A stretch of 64,000 nt of DNA from Reyranella aquatilis (lineage in GTDB: Bacteria; Pseudomonadota; Alphaproteobacteria; Reyranellales; Reyranellaceae): contig NZ_JAJISD010000001.1 of assembly GCF_020880995.1 (NCBI RefSeq), positions 1,138,732-1,202,731 of the forward strand. The letters run 5' to 3'. Below, piece after piece: positions 51,529-60,677 of the stretch (position 1 is the first letter of the stretch; each line of letters begins with the position of its first letter). Below the pieces are notes generated by a model. That model had not been told where the DNA came from, made no database searches, and saw only the letters and a list, made by a program, of their open reading frames with translations. A program made the translations under genes and the position numbers.

Positions 51529-52788
51529 ATGCGCAAGCTCTTGGGGGTGGCGGCGCTCGCCGCCGCATTCGTGGCCGGTCCCGCCGCGGCTCAGACCGAA
51601 ATAACCGTCCAGTACGCGATCCCCGACATCTTCAAGGATGTGCAGGAGGAGATCGCCAAGCAGTTCATGGCGGCGAACCCAAACATCAAGGTGAAATTCA
51701 CCCAGCCGACCAAGGAGTACGAGGACGCCACGCAGCAGGTGCTGCGCAACGCCGTCACCGGCCAACTCCCCGACGTCACCTTCCAGGGCCTCAACCGCCA
51801 GCGCATCCTGGCCGATCGCGGCATCGCCCAGCCGCTCGATCCCTTCATCGCTGCCGAAAAGGACTGGGCCAAGGCGGGCTACGACGGCGCGCTGCTGACG
51901 CTCGGCCAGGTCAAGGGCAAGCAGTACGGCATGGGCTTCTCGCTCTCGACGCCGATCATCTATTTCAACGCCGATCTCGTGAAAAAGGCCGGCGGCGATC
52001 CCGACAACTTCCCCAAGACCTGGGAAGGCATCTTCGCGCTCGCCAGGAAGATCAACGATCCGGCCAACAAGATCACCGGCTTCCACTTCGACTGGGACAT
52101 CACCGGCAACTGGATGTGGCAGGCCCTCGTCTTCTCCAACGGCGGCACGATGCTGACGGCGGACGAGAAGAAGGTCGCCTTCGACCAGCCGCCCGGCCAG
52201 AAGGCGATCGAGACGCTGCGCCTCATGATCACCGACGGCGGGATGCGCGACGTGAGCCAGGCGACCTCGCTGCAGGACTTCGTCGCGGGCCGCCTCGGCA
52301 TCTGGGCGCACTCGACGTCGCGCCTCGGCGGCGTCACCAAGCAGGCCCAGGGCGTGTTCAACCTGCGCACCGCCACCTTCCCGCTGGGCGCCGGGGCCGA
52401 CTCCCGCCTGCCGGCCGGCGGCAACGTCGCCATGATGCTGGCCAAGGATCCGGCCAAGCAGAAAGCCGCTTGGGAATACATCAAGTTCGCCACCGGCCCG
52501 GTCGGCGCGACCATCATGGTCAAGGGCACCGGCTACTTCCCGGCCAACGCCATCCCGGCCAAGGATCCGAAGATGCTGGGTGATTTCTACGCCCAGAACC
52601 CGAACCATCGCGTCGCCATCGGCCAGCTCCCCAGCATGACCGCCTGGTACGCCTTCCCGGGCGAGAACGGCCTCAAGATCACCGACGTGATCAAGGATCA
52701 TCTGCAGACGGTCGTGAACGGCAGCGCCAAGCCCGCCGACGCGCTGAAGAAGATGACCTCGGACACGCAGGCGCTGCTGCCGAAATAA
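51529..52788 (+). CDS. family 1 extracellular solute-binding protein
   Basis: 419-aa periplasmic receptor. The signal peptide (LLGVAALAAAFVAGPAAAQ) ends near residue 22. The mature fold has ANPNIKVKFTQPTKEYEDATQQVLRNAVTGQLPDVTF, YGMGFSLSTPIIYFNADLVKKAGGDPDNFPKTWEG and GNVAMMLAKDPAKQKAAWEYIKF, all from the UgpB/MalE-type family. The ligand is undetermined; glycerol-3-phosphate or a glycerophosphodiester is proposed from context. It sits third from the end of the operon, 57 nt after the permease, and its ribosome binding site AAGGGAGAAG is strong, as expected for the most abundant subunit. Confidence 0.87.
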   Translation: MRKLLGVAALAAAFVAGPAAAQTEITVQYAIPDIFKDVQEEIAKQFMAANPNIKVKFTQPTKEYEDATQQVLRNAVTGQLPDVTFQGLNRQRILADRGIAQPLDPFIAAEKDWAKAGYDGALLTLGQVKGKQYGMGFSLSTPIIYFNADLVKKAGGDPDNFPKTWEGIFALARKINDPANKITGFHFDWDITGNWMWQALVFSNGGTMLTADEKKVAFDQPPGQKAIETLRLMITDGGMRDVSQATSLQDFVAGRLGIWAHSTSRLGGVTKQAQGVFNLRTATFPLGAGADSRLPAGGNVAMMLAKDPAKQKAAWEYIKFATGPVGATIMVKGTGYFPANAIPAKDPKMLGDFYAQNPNHRVAIGQLPSMTAWYAFPGENGLKITDVIKDHLQTVVNGSAKPADALKKMTSDTQALLPK

Positions 52789-52852
52789 CGCCAGACGAAA
52801 CATGCGGGCGGAGCGGGATCCCCTGCTCCGCCTGTCATGTCAGAGGAACGAC

Positions 52853-53641
52853 GTGCAAAAATTCATTCACATTACCGACACCCATTTCGTGCCGCCGGGC
52901 AACCTGCTCTACGGCCTCAACCCGATCGACCGTCTGGCGCTCTGCGTCGCCGACGTGAACCGCAACCATCCCGATGCGGCCTTCGCGATCGTCACCGGCG
53001 ACCTCGCCCACAAGGGCGAGATGGAAGCCTACGCCGCACTGAAGCGCGAGTTCGACAAGCTGGTGATCCCCTATCACCTGCTGGTGGGCAACCATGACGA
53101 TCGCGAGAACTTCCGGACGACCTTCCCGCAGGCGAAGTTCGACGAGAACGGCTTCGTGCAATACACGCTCGACATGGGCGAGGGCGTGACGGGCATCTGC
53201 CTCGACACCAACGAGCCCGGCAAGCCGTGGGGCACCTTCTGCGAGAAGCGCGGCGCCTGGCTGAAGGCGACGCTCGACCGGCTGGGCGACAGGCCGGTGA
53301 TGATCTTCATCCATCACCCGCCCTTCAAGGTGCGGCTGAAGCGAATGGACGACATCTCGCTGCTCGATCCGCAGCATTTCATCAAGGCGATCGAGGGCCG
53401 CCGGAACATCCGCCATCTGTTCTTCGGCCATCTCCACCGGCCGATCGCCGGCGCCTGGCGCGGCATCCCGCTCTCGACGCTGCGCGCCACCAGCCACCAG
53501 GTCGCGCTCGACTTCGTCATCGAGGGCCGTATCCCCGGCAGCCACGAGCCGCCGGCCTATGGAGTCTGCCTGCTCGAGGAAGACCAGATGATCGTGCACA
53601 TGCACGACTTCCTCGACCGCACGAACACCTTCCTGCTTTAG
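52853..53641 (+). CDS. metallophosphoesterase, GpdQ-like phosphodiesterase
   Basis: 262-aa binuclear-metal phosphoesterase. The five blocks are all present: HITDTHF (Asp9, His11), VTGDLAHKGEMEAY, LVGNHDDRENF, FIHHPPFKVRL and FGHLHRPIAG. Length and blocks match GpdQ (glycerophosphodiesterase) and CpdA-like cAMP phosphodiesterases. GTG 52853, preceded by AGAGGAA, is the likely start; the longer frame is not. Following a Ugp-type importer on the same strand, it may release glycerol-3-phosphate from imported glycerophosphodiesters, although cytoplasmic cyclic-nucleotide hydrolysis is an alternative. Confidence 0.85.
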   Translation: MQKFIHITDTHFVPPGNLLYGLNPIDRLALCVADVNRNHPDAAFAIVTGDLAHKGEMEAYAALKREFDKLVIPYHLLVGNHDDRENFRTTFPQAKFDENGFVQYTLDMGEGVTGICLDTNEPGKPWGTFCEKRGAWLKATLDRLGDRPVMIFIHHPPFKVRLKRMDDISLLDPQHFIKAIEGRRNIRHLFFGHLHRPIAGAWRGIPLSTLRATSHQVALDFVIEGRIPGSHEPPAYGVCLLEEDQMIVHMHDFLDRTNTFLL

Positions 53642-53676
53642 GGTCGCTCTGAACACGATAAAATCACCGACACCAA

Positions 53677-53788
53677 CCTCATGCTGAGGAGCGCTCCGCA
53701 GGAGTGCGTCTCGAAGCATGGGCACGGGCACCGCGTTTGTTGTCCATCCTTCGAGACGCGCCGCTTCGCGGCGCTCCTCAGGATGAGG
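53677..53788. repeat. long imperfect inverted repeat (REP-like, CTCATCCTGAGG family)
   Basis: Arms of about 45 bp at 53677-53721 and 53744-53788 are inverted copies with scattered mismatches, separated by 22 bp. Each arm begins CCTCATSCTGAGG and contains the self-complementary CGAAG/CTTCG-type core. This is the design of a dispersed repetitive palindrome common in alphaproteobacterial intergenic regions. It lies between the phosphodiesterase gene and the convergent VOC gene, so it can also serve as a bidirectional terminator. Confidence 0.8.
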
Positions 53789-53835
53789 CAGGTACTTGAT
53801 CTATCTCCATCGGAAGGACTCTGGCCGCTCGGTCT

Positions 53836-54240
53836 CTATTTGTAGGAAGAGACCTCGACCAGGTTGCCGTCGGGATCGCGGCAATAGACCGAGACGATCG
53901 TGCCCATCGCGCCGCTCTTCTCGGTCGGCCCCAGTTCGATCTCCACGCCGCAGGCGCGGAAGTGGTCGGCGACGGCCTGCGGTGGCGACGCGGTGAGAAA
54001 GCACAGATCGTCGCTGCCGGGCGCCACCGTCCGGCCCGTGAACCACTGCTTCTGGGTGGCCGTCTCGGGGCGCAGGTTGATCTTCTGGCGCCCGAAATGC
54101 ATCGAGGTCACGCGTCGGCCGGGCGACGGTTCGGTGACCTTGCGCGTCATGCCCAGCACGCGCTCGTACCAGGCGGCGGCGACCTCGACGTCGCGCACAT
54201 TCATGACGAGATGATCCAGCGCCTCGACGACAACAGCCAT
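53836..54240 (-). CDS. VOC/glyoxalase-fold protein, small
   Basis: 134-aa single-domain vicinal-oxygen-chelate protein. It starts VVVEALDHLVMNVRDVEVAAAWYERVLGMT, with VTSMHFGRQKINLRPE, DDLCFLTASPPQAVADHFRA and the end IVSVYCRDPDGNLVEVSSY, where His9 and the final glutamate are likely metal ligands. Such proteins are related to virulence/glyoxalase or extradiol-type enzymes. The reaction is not deducible. It diverges from hrpB (80 nt) and converges on the phosphodiesterase operon across the repeat. Confidence 0.82.
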   Translation of the reverse strand: MAVVVEALDHLVMNVRDVEVAAAWYERVLGMTRKVTEPSPGRRVTSMHFGRQKINLRPETATQKQWFTGRTVAPGSDDLCFLTASPPQAVADHFRACGVEIELGPTEKSGAMGTIVSVYCRDPDGNLVEVSSYK

Positions 54241-54320
54241 TGCACGACCTCGATTTTCGGGCCCCCAGAGTGAACCCGCCCCTCCTTCCCGTCCATCCGC
54301 TTGCGCGCTAACAGGGATCG

Positions 54321-56789
54321 ATGGAGCAACTTCCCGTCGACGAGGCGTTGCCGCGGCTGCGCGCCGCGCTGGAGAGCCGCAACGCCGCGGTGCTGGTGGC
54401 GCCGCCGGGCGCGGGCAAGACGACGCGCGTGCCGCTGGCCCTGCTCGACGCGCCGTGGCTCGCCGGCCGCAGGATCGTGATGCAGGAGCCGCGCCGGCTG
54501 GCCGCCCGCGCCGCCGCCCGGCGCATGGCCGCGAGCCTCGGCGAGGCGGTCGGCGAGACGGTGGGCTATCGCGTGCGTTTCGACAGCAAGATCGGGCCGC
54601 GCACGCGCATCGAGGTCGTCACCGACGGCCTCTTCCTGCGCCTGCTGCAGGACGATCCCTCGCTCGAGTCGGTGGGCTGCGTGATCTTCGACGAGTTGCA
54701 CGAACGCGGCCTCGAAACCGACCTGTCCTTTGCCCTGGTGTGCGAGGCGCAGGCGGCGTTGCGCGAGGATCTGCGCGTGGTCGCCATGTCGGCGACGCTC
54801 GATCCCGGCCCGGTGTCGGCACGGCTGGGCGGCGCCCCCGTGATCGAGAGTGCGGGCCGCATGTTTCCGGTCGATACGCGCTACCTCGACCGCGAGCCCG
54901 CTGGCCGCATCGAGGACAATGTCGCGGCCGCTGTGCGGCGCGCGCTGGCCGAGGAGACCGGCAGCGCGCTCGTGTTCCTGCCGGGCGTCGGCGAGATCCG
55001 CCGGGTCGAGGAGCGGCTGCAGGGCATCGGCGCCAACGTCGACGTCGCGCCGCTCTACGGCGACCTCTCGCCCGCCGACCAGGACCGCGCGATTGCCCCC
55101 TCGCCGCCCGGCTGGCGCAAGGTCGTACTCGCGACGTCGATCGCGGAGACCAGCCTCACCATCGAGGGCGTGCGCATCGTGATCGACTGCGGACAGATGC
55201 GTGTCCCGAAATTTTCGCCCCGCTCGGGGATGACGCGCCTCGAAACCGTGCGCGTCAGCCAGGCCTCGGCCGACCAGCGTCGCGGACGCGCCGGCCGTCT
55301 AGAACCCGGCGTCTGCTATCGGCTGTGGCCGGAGGAATCCCAGCGCGGCCTGCTGCCGTTCACGCCGCCGGAAATCCTCGACGCCGACCTCGCGCCCCTC
55401 GCGCTGGAACTCGCCGCCTGGGGCACCGGCGACGCCGCGAGCCTGCCCTGGCTCACCCCGCCGCCGGCCGCCTCGCTCGTCACGGCGCGTACATTGCTGG
55501 CCGATCTGGGGGCCATCGACGCCCGCGGCGCGATCACCCCGCACGGCCGCGCCATGGTGCGCCTCGGCCAGCACCCGCGCATCGCCCATCTGGTGCTGAA
55601 GGGACGGGAGATGGGACAGGGCAGAATCGCCGCCCTGATCGCCGCCATCCTGGGCGAGCGCGATTTCCTGCGGCTGCCCCCCGGCCAGCGCGACGCCGAT
55701 CTCCGTCACCGCGTCGACATTGCGCTGGGCGGCCGGCGCGACGGCCCGCTACGCCTGATCCATGAGGCGGCCCGCCGCCTGATGCTGCGCAACGCGGGCG
55801 ACGAGCGTCCCGACATCGCCATGACCGGACCGCTGCTGGCGCTGGCCTATCCCGACCGCATCGGTCGCCGCCGTCCGGGCACGGCGGGGCGCTACCTTCT
55901 GTCGGGCGGGCGCGGCGCGGTGCTGTCCGAAGGCGACCCGCTGGCCAACGAGGAGTTCCTCGTCGTCGCCGATCTCGACGGCGCGGCCCAGGAAGCGCGC
56001 ATCTTCCTCGCCGCCCCGATCACCGCGGCCGAGATCGAGGATCTCTATACCGATCGCATCCTCGACGAACAGCTCGTCCAATGGAGCGCCCGCGACGGCG
56101 CGGTGCTGGCCCGTCAACGCCGCCGGCTGGGGGCGCTGGCGCTCGAGGACAAGCCGCTGGCCCGGCCGGATGCCGACAGGGTGCGGGCCGCCATGCTCGA
56201 CGGTGTGCGCCAGCTGGGGATCGGCGCCTTGCCGTGGAGCGACGATCTCGTGCGCTGGCGCGAGCGCATTGGCTTCCTGCGCCGCCACGCCGGCGAGGAG
56301 TGGCCCGATCTCTCCGACGAGGCACTTCTATCCTCGCTCGCAGACTGGCTGGGGCCGCATCTCGACGGCGCGTCGCGGCGGGATCATCTCGCGCGGATCG
56401 ATCTCGCCGCCGCCTTGAAGGTGCTCGTTCCCTGGGACAGGCAACGCGAGGTCGACCGCCTCGTGCCGACTCATGTGGAAGTGCCGAGCGGATCGCGGGT
56501 GGCGATCGACTATTCCAATCCCGATGAGCCGACGCTCTCGGTGCGCCTGCAGGAGATGTTCGGCCTGACCGAGACGCCGCGTATCGCCAGCGGAAAGGTC
56601 CCGCTCACGATCCACCTCCTGTCGCCCGCCCGGCGACCGGTGCAGGTGACGCGCGATCTCGCGAGCTTCTGGGCGAACGGCTACAAGGCCGTGAAGTCGG
56701 AATTGAAGGGCCGCTATCCCCGCCACTACTGGCCGGACGATCCGCTGGTGGCCGAACCCACCGCCCGCGCCCGGCCGCGGCCGCGTTGA
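54321..56789 (+). CDS. hrpB: ATP-dependent helicase HrpB
   Basis: 822-aa DEAH/RHA-family helicase. Motif I is APPGAGKTTR near residues 32-41, motif II DELHERG (a DExH form) near 122, SAT near 150, motif VI QRRGRAGR near 320, followed by the HrpB-type C-terminal domain ending HYWPDDPLVAEPTARARPRPR (only the motif WPDDPLVAEP is diagnostic). HrpB proteins are conserved but poorly characterised RNA/DNA helicases; the name does not imply virulence secretion. Start ATG 54321. The stop lies inside the start region of the small secreted protein gene. Confidence 0.92.
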   Translation: MEQLPVDEALPRLRAALESRNAAVLVAPPGAGKTTRVPLALLDAPWLAGRRIVMQEPRRLAARAAARRMAASLGEAVGETVGYRVRFDSKIGPRTRIEVVTDGLFLRLLQDDPSLESVGCVIFDELHERGLETDLSFALVCEAQAALREDLRVVAMSATLDPGPVSARLGGAPVIESAGRMFPVDTRYLDREPAGRIEDNVAAAVRRALAEETGSALVFLPGVGEIRRVEERLQGIGANVDVAPLYGDLSPADQDRAIAPSPPGWRKVVLATSIAETSLTIEGVRIVIDCGQMRVPKFSPRSGMTRLETVRVSQASADQRRGRAGRLEPGVCYRLWPEESQRGLLPFTPPEILDADLAPLALELAAWGTGDAASLPWLTPPPAASLVTARTLLADLGAIDARGAITPHGRAMVRLGQHPRIAHLVLKGREMGQGRIAALIAAILGERDFLRLPPGQRDADLRHRVDIALGGRRDGPLRLIHEAARRLMLRNAGDERPDIAMTGPLLALAYPDRIGRRRPGTAGRYLLSGGRGAVLSEGDPLANEEFLVVADLDGAAQEARIFLAAPITAAEIEDLYTDRILDEQLVQWSARDGAVLARQRRRLGALALEDKPLARPDADRVRAAMLDGVRQLGIGALPWSDDLVRWRERIGFLRRHAGEEWPDLSDEALLSSLADWLGPHLDGASRRDHLARIDLAAALKVLVPWDRQREVDRLVPTHVEVPSGSRVAIDYSNPDEPTLSVRLQEMFGLTETPRIASGKVPLTIHLLSPARRPVQVTRDLASFWANGYKAVKSELKGRYPRHYWPDDPLVAEPTARARPRPR

Positions 56790-57166
56790 GTGCAGCGGTG
56801 CGCGCGCTCTCGATCTTCTTCGTCGTCATGGCCTTCGCCACGCCGGCGGCCGCGCAGGCACTGGAAGACTGCCCTCGCTATGTGCCCATAACGCTGGAGG
56901 CCTGGATCGCTTCGCCCGACCTCAAGCTCGCGGCCTACGGCTACACCTGCCGCATGATCAACATCGACACGACGCTCAGCCAGGCGATGCGCGAGGGCGT
57001 GCAGGCCAGCGACAGCGCCACCTGGCTCGAAACCTATCGCCGCACGCTCGAACGGGTGCGCGAGGCCAGCGCCATCAACCGTCGCTGGGCCGGTCCCGAG
57101 GCCACGCGCAATCTCGCGGTGCTCACGCGCCTCGAAGTGAAGTACCGGCGGCTCGCCGAGCCTTAA
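56786..57166 (+). CDS. small secreted protein of unknown function
   Basis: About 126-aa protein with a signal peptide (ALSIFFVVMAFATPAAAQA). The mature part is helical and contains two cysteines (LEDCPRYVP and GYTCRMIN) and many arginines, without a family match. The start is uncertain: TTG 56786 overlaps the hrpB stop by 4 nt, or GTG 56798 begins right before the hydrophobic core. It ends 6 nt from the convergent helicase gene. Native codon use and a clean signal peptide support a real gene. Confidence 0.6.
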   Translation: MSAAVRALSIFFVVMAFATPAAAQALEDCPRYVPITLEAWIASPDLKLAAYGYTCRMINIDTTLSQAMREGVQASDSATWLETYRRTLERVREASAINRRWAGPEATRNLAVLTRLEVKYRRLAEP

Positions 57167-57172
57167 AACCCG

Positions 57173-59614
57173 TCAGAGCCGCGTCGCCTCGTCGATCAGC
57201 TCCTGTGCGGCGATGTCGAGGAGTTCGTCCTCGGCGGTGCCGCCCTGCACGCTTTCACGGCCGATCTCCAGCAGCACCGGCACGGCGAGGGGCGAGATGC
57301 GGTCGAGGCGGCGATAGACGATGCGGCCCTTGGCGCGCCTCAGCAGGTCGCCCAGCCGCTTGAGGTCGGCGAGCTGCCACGCCGCATCCTGGCGCGTGGC
57401 GCGCAGCAGGATGTGGCCAGGCTCGTGCTGGCGCAGCGTGTCGTAGATCAGGTCTGAGCTGAACGTGACCTGGCGGCGCGACTTTTCCTCCCCCGGGAAC
57501 CGCCGCTCGATCAGGCCCGCGATCACCGCGACGTTGCGGAAGGACCGCCGCAGCATGCTCGATTCGTCCATCCAGGCTTCGAGATCGTCACCCAGCATGT
57601 CCTCGTCGAACAGCTCCTCGATCTGCTTCGGCGAGGCCGGCCGCAATCCCCACAGGCCCAGCACATAGTCGGTGGCGACGAAGCCCAGCGGCCGCAGTCC
57701 CATCCGCTCCATGCGCCGCGTCAGCAGCATGCCCAGCGTCTGGTGCGCGTTGCGGCCCTCGAAGCAGTAGGCGACCAGGAACTGCTTGCCGCCGCGCGGG
57801 AAACCCTCGACCAGCAGCTTGTCGGCCGGCGGCAGCATCGAGCGGAAGACCTGGATGCGCAGCCATTCCTGAACCTCGGCCGGCAGCTTGGGATGCTTCA
57901 GCGGATCCTGCAGGATCCCGCGCACCCGGTTGGCCAGGAACGTCGAGAGCGGCAGCCGGCCGCCGCCATAGGCCGGCACCTTGGGATCGCCGCCGGTCGC
58001 CGGCGAACAGATCGCCGCCAGTTCCTTCACGCCCTCGAAGCGCAGCAGTCGGCCGGCGAAGACGAACGTGTCGCCCGGCACCAGCCCCTGGACGAAGCCC
58101 TCCTCGACCTCGCCCAGGACCGGACCGCGCCGCAGCCGAACCTTCATCAGCGGCAGCTCGACGATCGTGCCGACATTCATGCGGAACTGCTTGGCCACCA
58201 GCGGCGAGGCCAGCATCCAGCGTCCGTCGGGCAGCTGCTTCAGCCGGTGCCAGCGATCGTAGGCCGCCAGCGCATAGCCACCGGTCGCCACGAAATCGAA
58301 CGTGTCGTCGAAATCCTTTCGCGGCAGGTCGCGATAGGGCTGCGCGCGCCGCACCTCGGCAAAGAAGGCCTCGCGGTCGATCGGCTGGGCGCAGGCGGTG
58401 CCCACGATGTGCTGCGCCAGCACGTCGAGGCAGGGCGGTCGTGGCGGATCGCCGTCGAGTTCGCGCGCCTCGACGGCCTCCAGCGCGGCCAGCGATTCCA
58501 GCACCTCGAAACGATTGGCCGGGGCGATCATGGCGCGGCTGGGCTCGTCGAGCCGGTGGTTGGCGCGGCCGATGCGCTGCATCAGTCGGCTGACGCCCTT
58601 GGGCGCGCCCATCTGGATCACCAGGTCGACATCGCCCCAGTCGATGCCGAGATCGAGCGACGAAGTCGCGACCACAGCACGGAGTTTGCCGGCCGCCATC
58701 GCGGCCTCGACCTTGCGCCGCTGCTCGACCGCGAGTGATCCATGATGCAGCCCGATCGACAGGTTCTCGTCGTTGATCCGCCACAGCGCGTCGAAGGCCA
58801 GCTCCGCCTGGGCGCGCGTGTTCACGAAGATGATCGACGTCCTGTGCTGGCGGATGATGTTGTAGATCTCGGGTACAGCGTGGCGCCCCATGTGGCCGCC
58901 CCACGGGATTCGCTCCTGCGCATCGATGATCGACACGACCGGCGGCGCGCCGGGCTCGCCCACCACGATCTCGACCGGCTCGTCGCGCAGGTTGAGGAAC
59001 TCGGCGAGCGCCGGCGGATCGGCGACCGTCGCGGAAAGCCCCACGAAGCGCGCCTGCGGGGCGAGCGTCGCCAGACGCGACAGGCAGAGCGCCAGATGGT
59101 GACCGCGCTTGCTGGTCGCGAAGGCATGCAGTTCGTCGATGATCACGCACTTCAGGCTGGCGAAGAACTTGGCCGCATCGAGATAGGAGAGCAGCAGCGC
59201 CAGCGATTCCGGCGTCGTCATCAGCAGGTCGGGCGGCCGCTCGCGCTGACGCAGCCGCCGGCTCTGCGGCGTGTCGCCGGTGCGGCTCTCGGCGCGCACC
59301 GGCAACTGCATCTCCGCCATCGGCTGTTCGAGGTTGCGGCGGATGTCGGTCGCCAGCGCCTTTAGCGGCGAGATGTAGAGCGTGTGAAGCTCGCCCTGCC
59401 CCTTCTTGTAGGCAAGGTCCTCGCCGGCCTGGCGGCGCTCCGTGAGTTCGATCAGTGACGGAAGAAAGCCAGCCAGCGTCTTGCCGCCGCCGGTCGGCGC
59501 GATCAGCAGCGCGCCCTTGCCCTTTCGCGCGAGATCAATCAGCGCAAGCTGGTGCGGCCGCGGCGCCCAGCCGCGACTTTCGAACCAGCGTGCAAACAGG
59601 TCGGGAAGCCCCAT
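57173..59614 (-). CDS. ligase-associated DEXH-box helicase, Lhr family
   Basis: 813-aa SF2 helicase of the Lhr-like, ligase-associated kind. Motif I APTGGGKT (about residues 38-45), motif II DELHAF (about residue 155), SAT, HHGSLAVEQRRKVEAAM and QRIGRANHRLDEPSR (motif VI) are visible. A winged-helix and C-terminal Lhr region follow. It is divergent from the MBL exonuclease and the ATP-dependent DNA ligase, the conserved three-gene repair neighbourhood. ATG 59614 gives a 28-nt gap to the exonuclease start; an upstream ATG at 59644 overlaps it. Confidence 0.9.
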   Translation of the reverse strand: MGLPDLFARWFESRGWAPRPHQLALIDLARKGKGALLIAPTGGGKTLAGFLPSLIELTERRQAGEDLAYKKGQGELHTLYISPLKALATDIRRNLEQPMAEMQLPVRAESRTGDTPQSRRLRQRERPPDLLMTTPESLALLLSYLDAAKFFASLKCVIIDELHAFATSKRGHHLALCLSRLATLAPQARFVGLSATVADPPALAEFLNLRDEPVEIVVGEPGAPPVVSIIDAQERIPWGGHMGRHAVPEIYNIIRQHRTSIIFVNTRAQAELAFDALWRINDENLSIGLHHGSLAVEQRRKVEAAMAAGKLRAVVATSSLDLGIDWGDVDLVIQMGAPKGVSRLMQRIGRANHRLDEPSRAMIAPANRFEVLESLAALEAVEARELDGDPPRPPCLDVLAQHIVGTACAQPIDREAFFAEVRRAQPYRDLPRKDFDDTFDFVATGGYALAAYDRWHRLKQLPDGRWMLASPLVAKQFRMNVGTIVELPLMKVRLRRGPVLGEVEEGFVQGLVPGDTFVFAGRLLRFEGVKELAAICSPATGGDPKVPAYGGGRLPLSTFLANRVRGILQDPLKHPKLPAEVQEWLRIQVFRSMLPPADKLLVEGFPRGGKQFLVAYCFEGRNAHQTLGMLLTRRMERMGLRPLGFVATDYVLGLWGLRPASPKQIEELFDEDMLGDDLEAWMDESSMLRRSFRNVAVIAGLIERRFPGEEKSRRQVTFSSDLIYDTLRQHEPGHILLRATRQDAAWQLADLKRLGDLLRRAKGRIVYRRLDRISPLAVPVLLEIGRESVQGGTAEDELLDIAAQELIDEATRL

Positions 59615-59642
59615 ATCCGTGGGGTAGGATGCATCAGGAGCC

Positions 59643-60674
59643 ATGGCAATAACGACGGCAACCGAGACCCTCAATCCCCGGACGTGGCTCTATCCGACGC
59701 CGCGCGGCCTCTATTGCGAACCGGGCGATTTTTACATCGATCCGGCCTTCGCGGTGCCGCGTGCGGTGATCACGCACGGCCATGGCGATCATGCGCGGCC
59801 GGGCCATCGCAAGGCGCTGGCGACGCCCGAGACGCTGGCGATCATGCGCACGCGCTTCCAGGACATGCCCGATACCGAGCAGCAGGCGCTGAGATACGGC
59901 GAGAGCGTGCGGATCGGCGAGGTCGAGGTCGGCTTCGCGCCGGCCGGCCACATCCTCGGCTCGGCGCAGGCAGTGCTGGCATACAGAGGCCAGCGCATCG
60001 TCGTGTCGGGCGACTACAAGCGCCGCCCCGATCCGACCTGCCCGCCGTTCGAGCCCGTCCCGTGCGACGTGTTCATCACCGAGGCGACCTTCGCGCTGCC
60101 GGTCTTCCATCATCCCTCCGACACCGGCGAGATCGGCAAGCTGCTGCGCTCCGTCGCCACCTTTCCCGAGCGCACTCATCTGGTGGGCGTCTATGCGCTC
60201 GGCAAGTGCCAGAGGGTCATCCGGCTGTTGCGTGAGGCGGGCTACGACAAGCGCATCTGGCTGCATGGCGGGCTGATGTCCCTGTGCAGGCTCTACCAGG
60301 AGCATGGCGTCGATCTCGGCGACGTAGCGCCCGTCTCCGAGGCGATCCTCGAAACCTTCAAGGGCGCCATCGTGCTCTGTCCGCCGTCGGCCATCGCCGA
60401 CCGCTGGTCGCGGCGCTTCGCCGAACCGATCGCAGCGGTGTGCTCGGGCTGGATGAACGTGCGCGCGCGCGCCCGGCAACGGGGCGCCGAACTGCCGCTG
60501 GTGATCTCCGACCATGCCGACTGGCCCGAACTCACGCAGACGCTGAAGGATGTCGGCGCTCCCAGGGTCTGGGTGACGCACGGCCGCGAGGAAGCGCTTG
60601 TCCACTATGCGCGCGGTATCGGCATCGACGCCGAGGCCCTGCACCTCGCCGGCCGCGAGGAAGAGGATTCCTGA
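59643..60674 (+). CDS. ligase-associated MBL-fold DNA exonuclease
   Basis: 343-aa beta-CASP-like nuclease of the metallo-beta-lactamase superfamily. The metal motif HGHGDH (near residue 45), GHILGSAQAVLAYRGQRIVVSGDYKRRPDPTCPPFEP and the C-terminal DHADWPELTQTL are typical of the bacterial 'ligase-associated DNA exonuclease' family that works with LigD-independent ATP-dependent ligases. It is followed 3 nt later by the ligase gene, so the two are coupled. Likely trims DNA ends before sealing. Fourth partner PdeM is not in this window. Confidence 0.9.
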   Translation: MAITTATETLNPRTWLYPTPRGLYCEPGDFYIDPAFAVPRAVITHGHGDHARPGHRKALATPETLAIMRTRFQDMPDTEQQALRYGESVRIGEVEVGFAPAGHILGSAQAVLAYRGQRIVVSGDYKRRPDPTCPPFEPVPCDVFITEATFALPVFHHPSDTGEIGKLLRSVATFPERTHLVGVYALGKCQRVIRLLREAGYDKRIWLHGGLMSLCRLYQEHGVDLGDVAPVSEAILETFKGAIVLCPPSAIADRWSRRFAEPIAAVCSGWMNVRARARQRGAELPLVISDHADWPELTQTLKDVGAPRVWVTHGREEALVHYARGIGIDAEALHLAGREEEDS

Positions 60675-60677
60675 ACC

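Noticed and set aside
54321..56789. Virulence or secretion role from the name HrpB
   Set aside because: The protein is the DEAH helicase HrpB, unrelated to type III secretion HrpB regulators.
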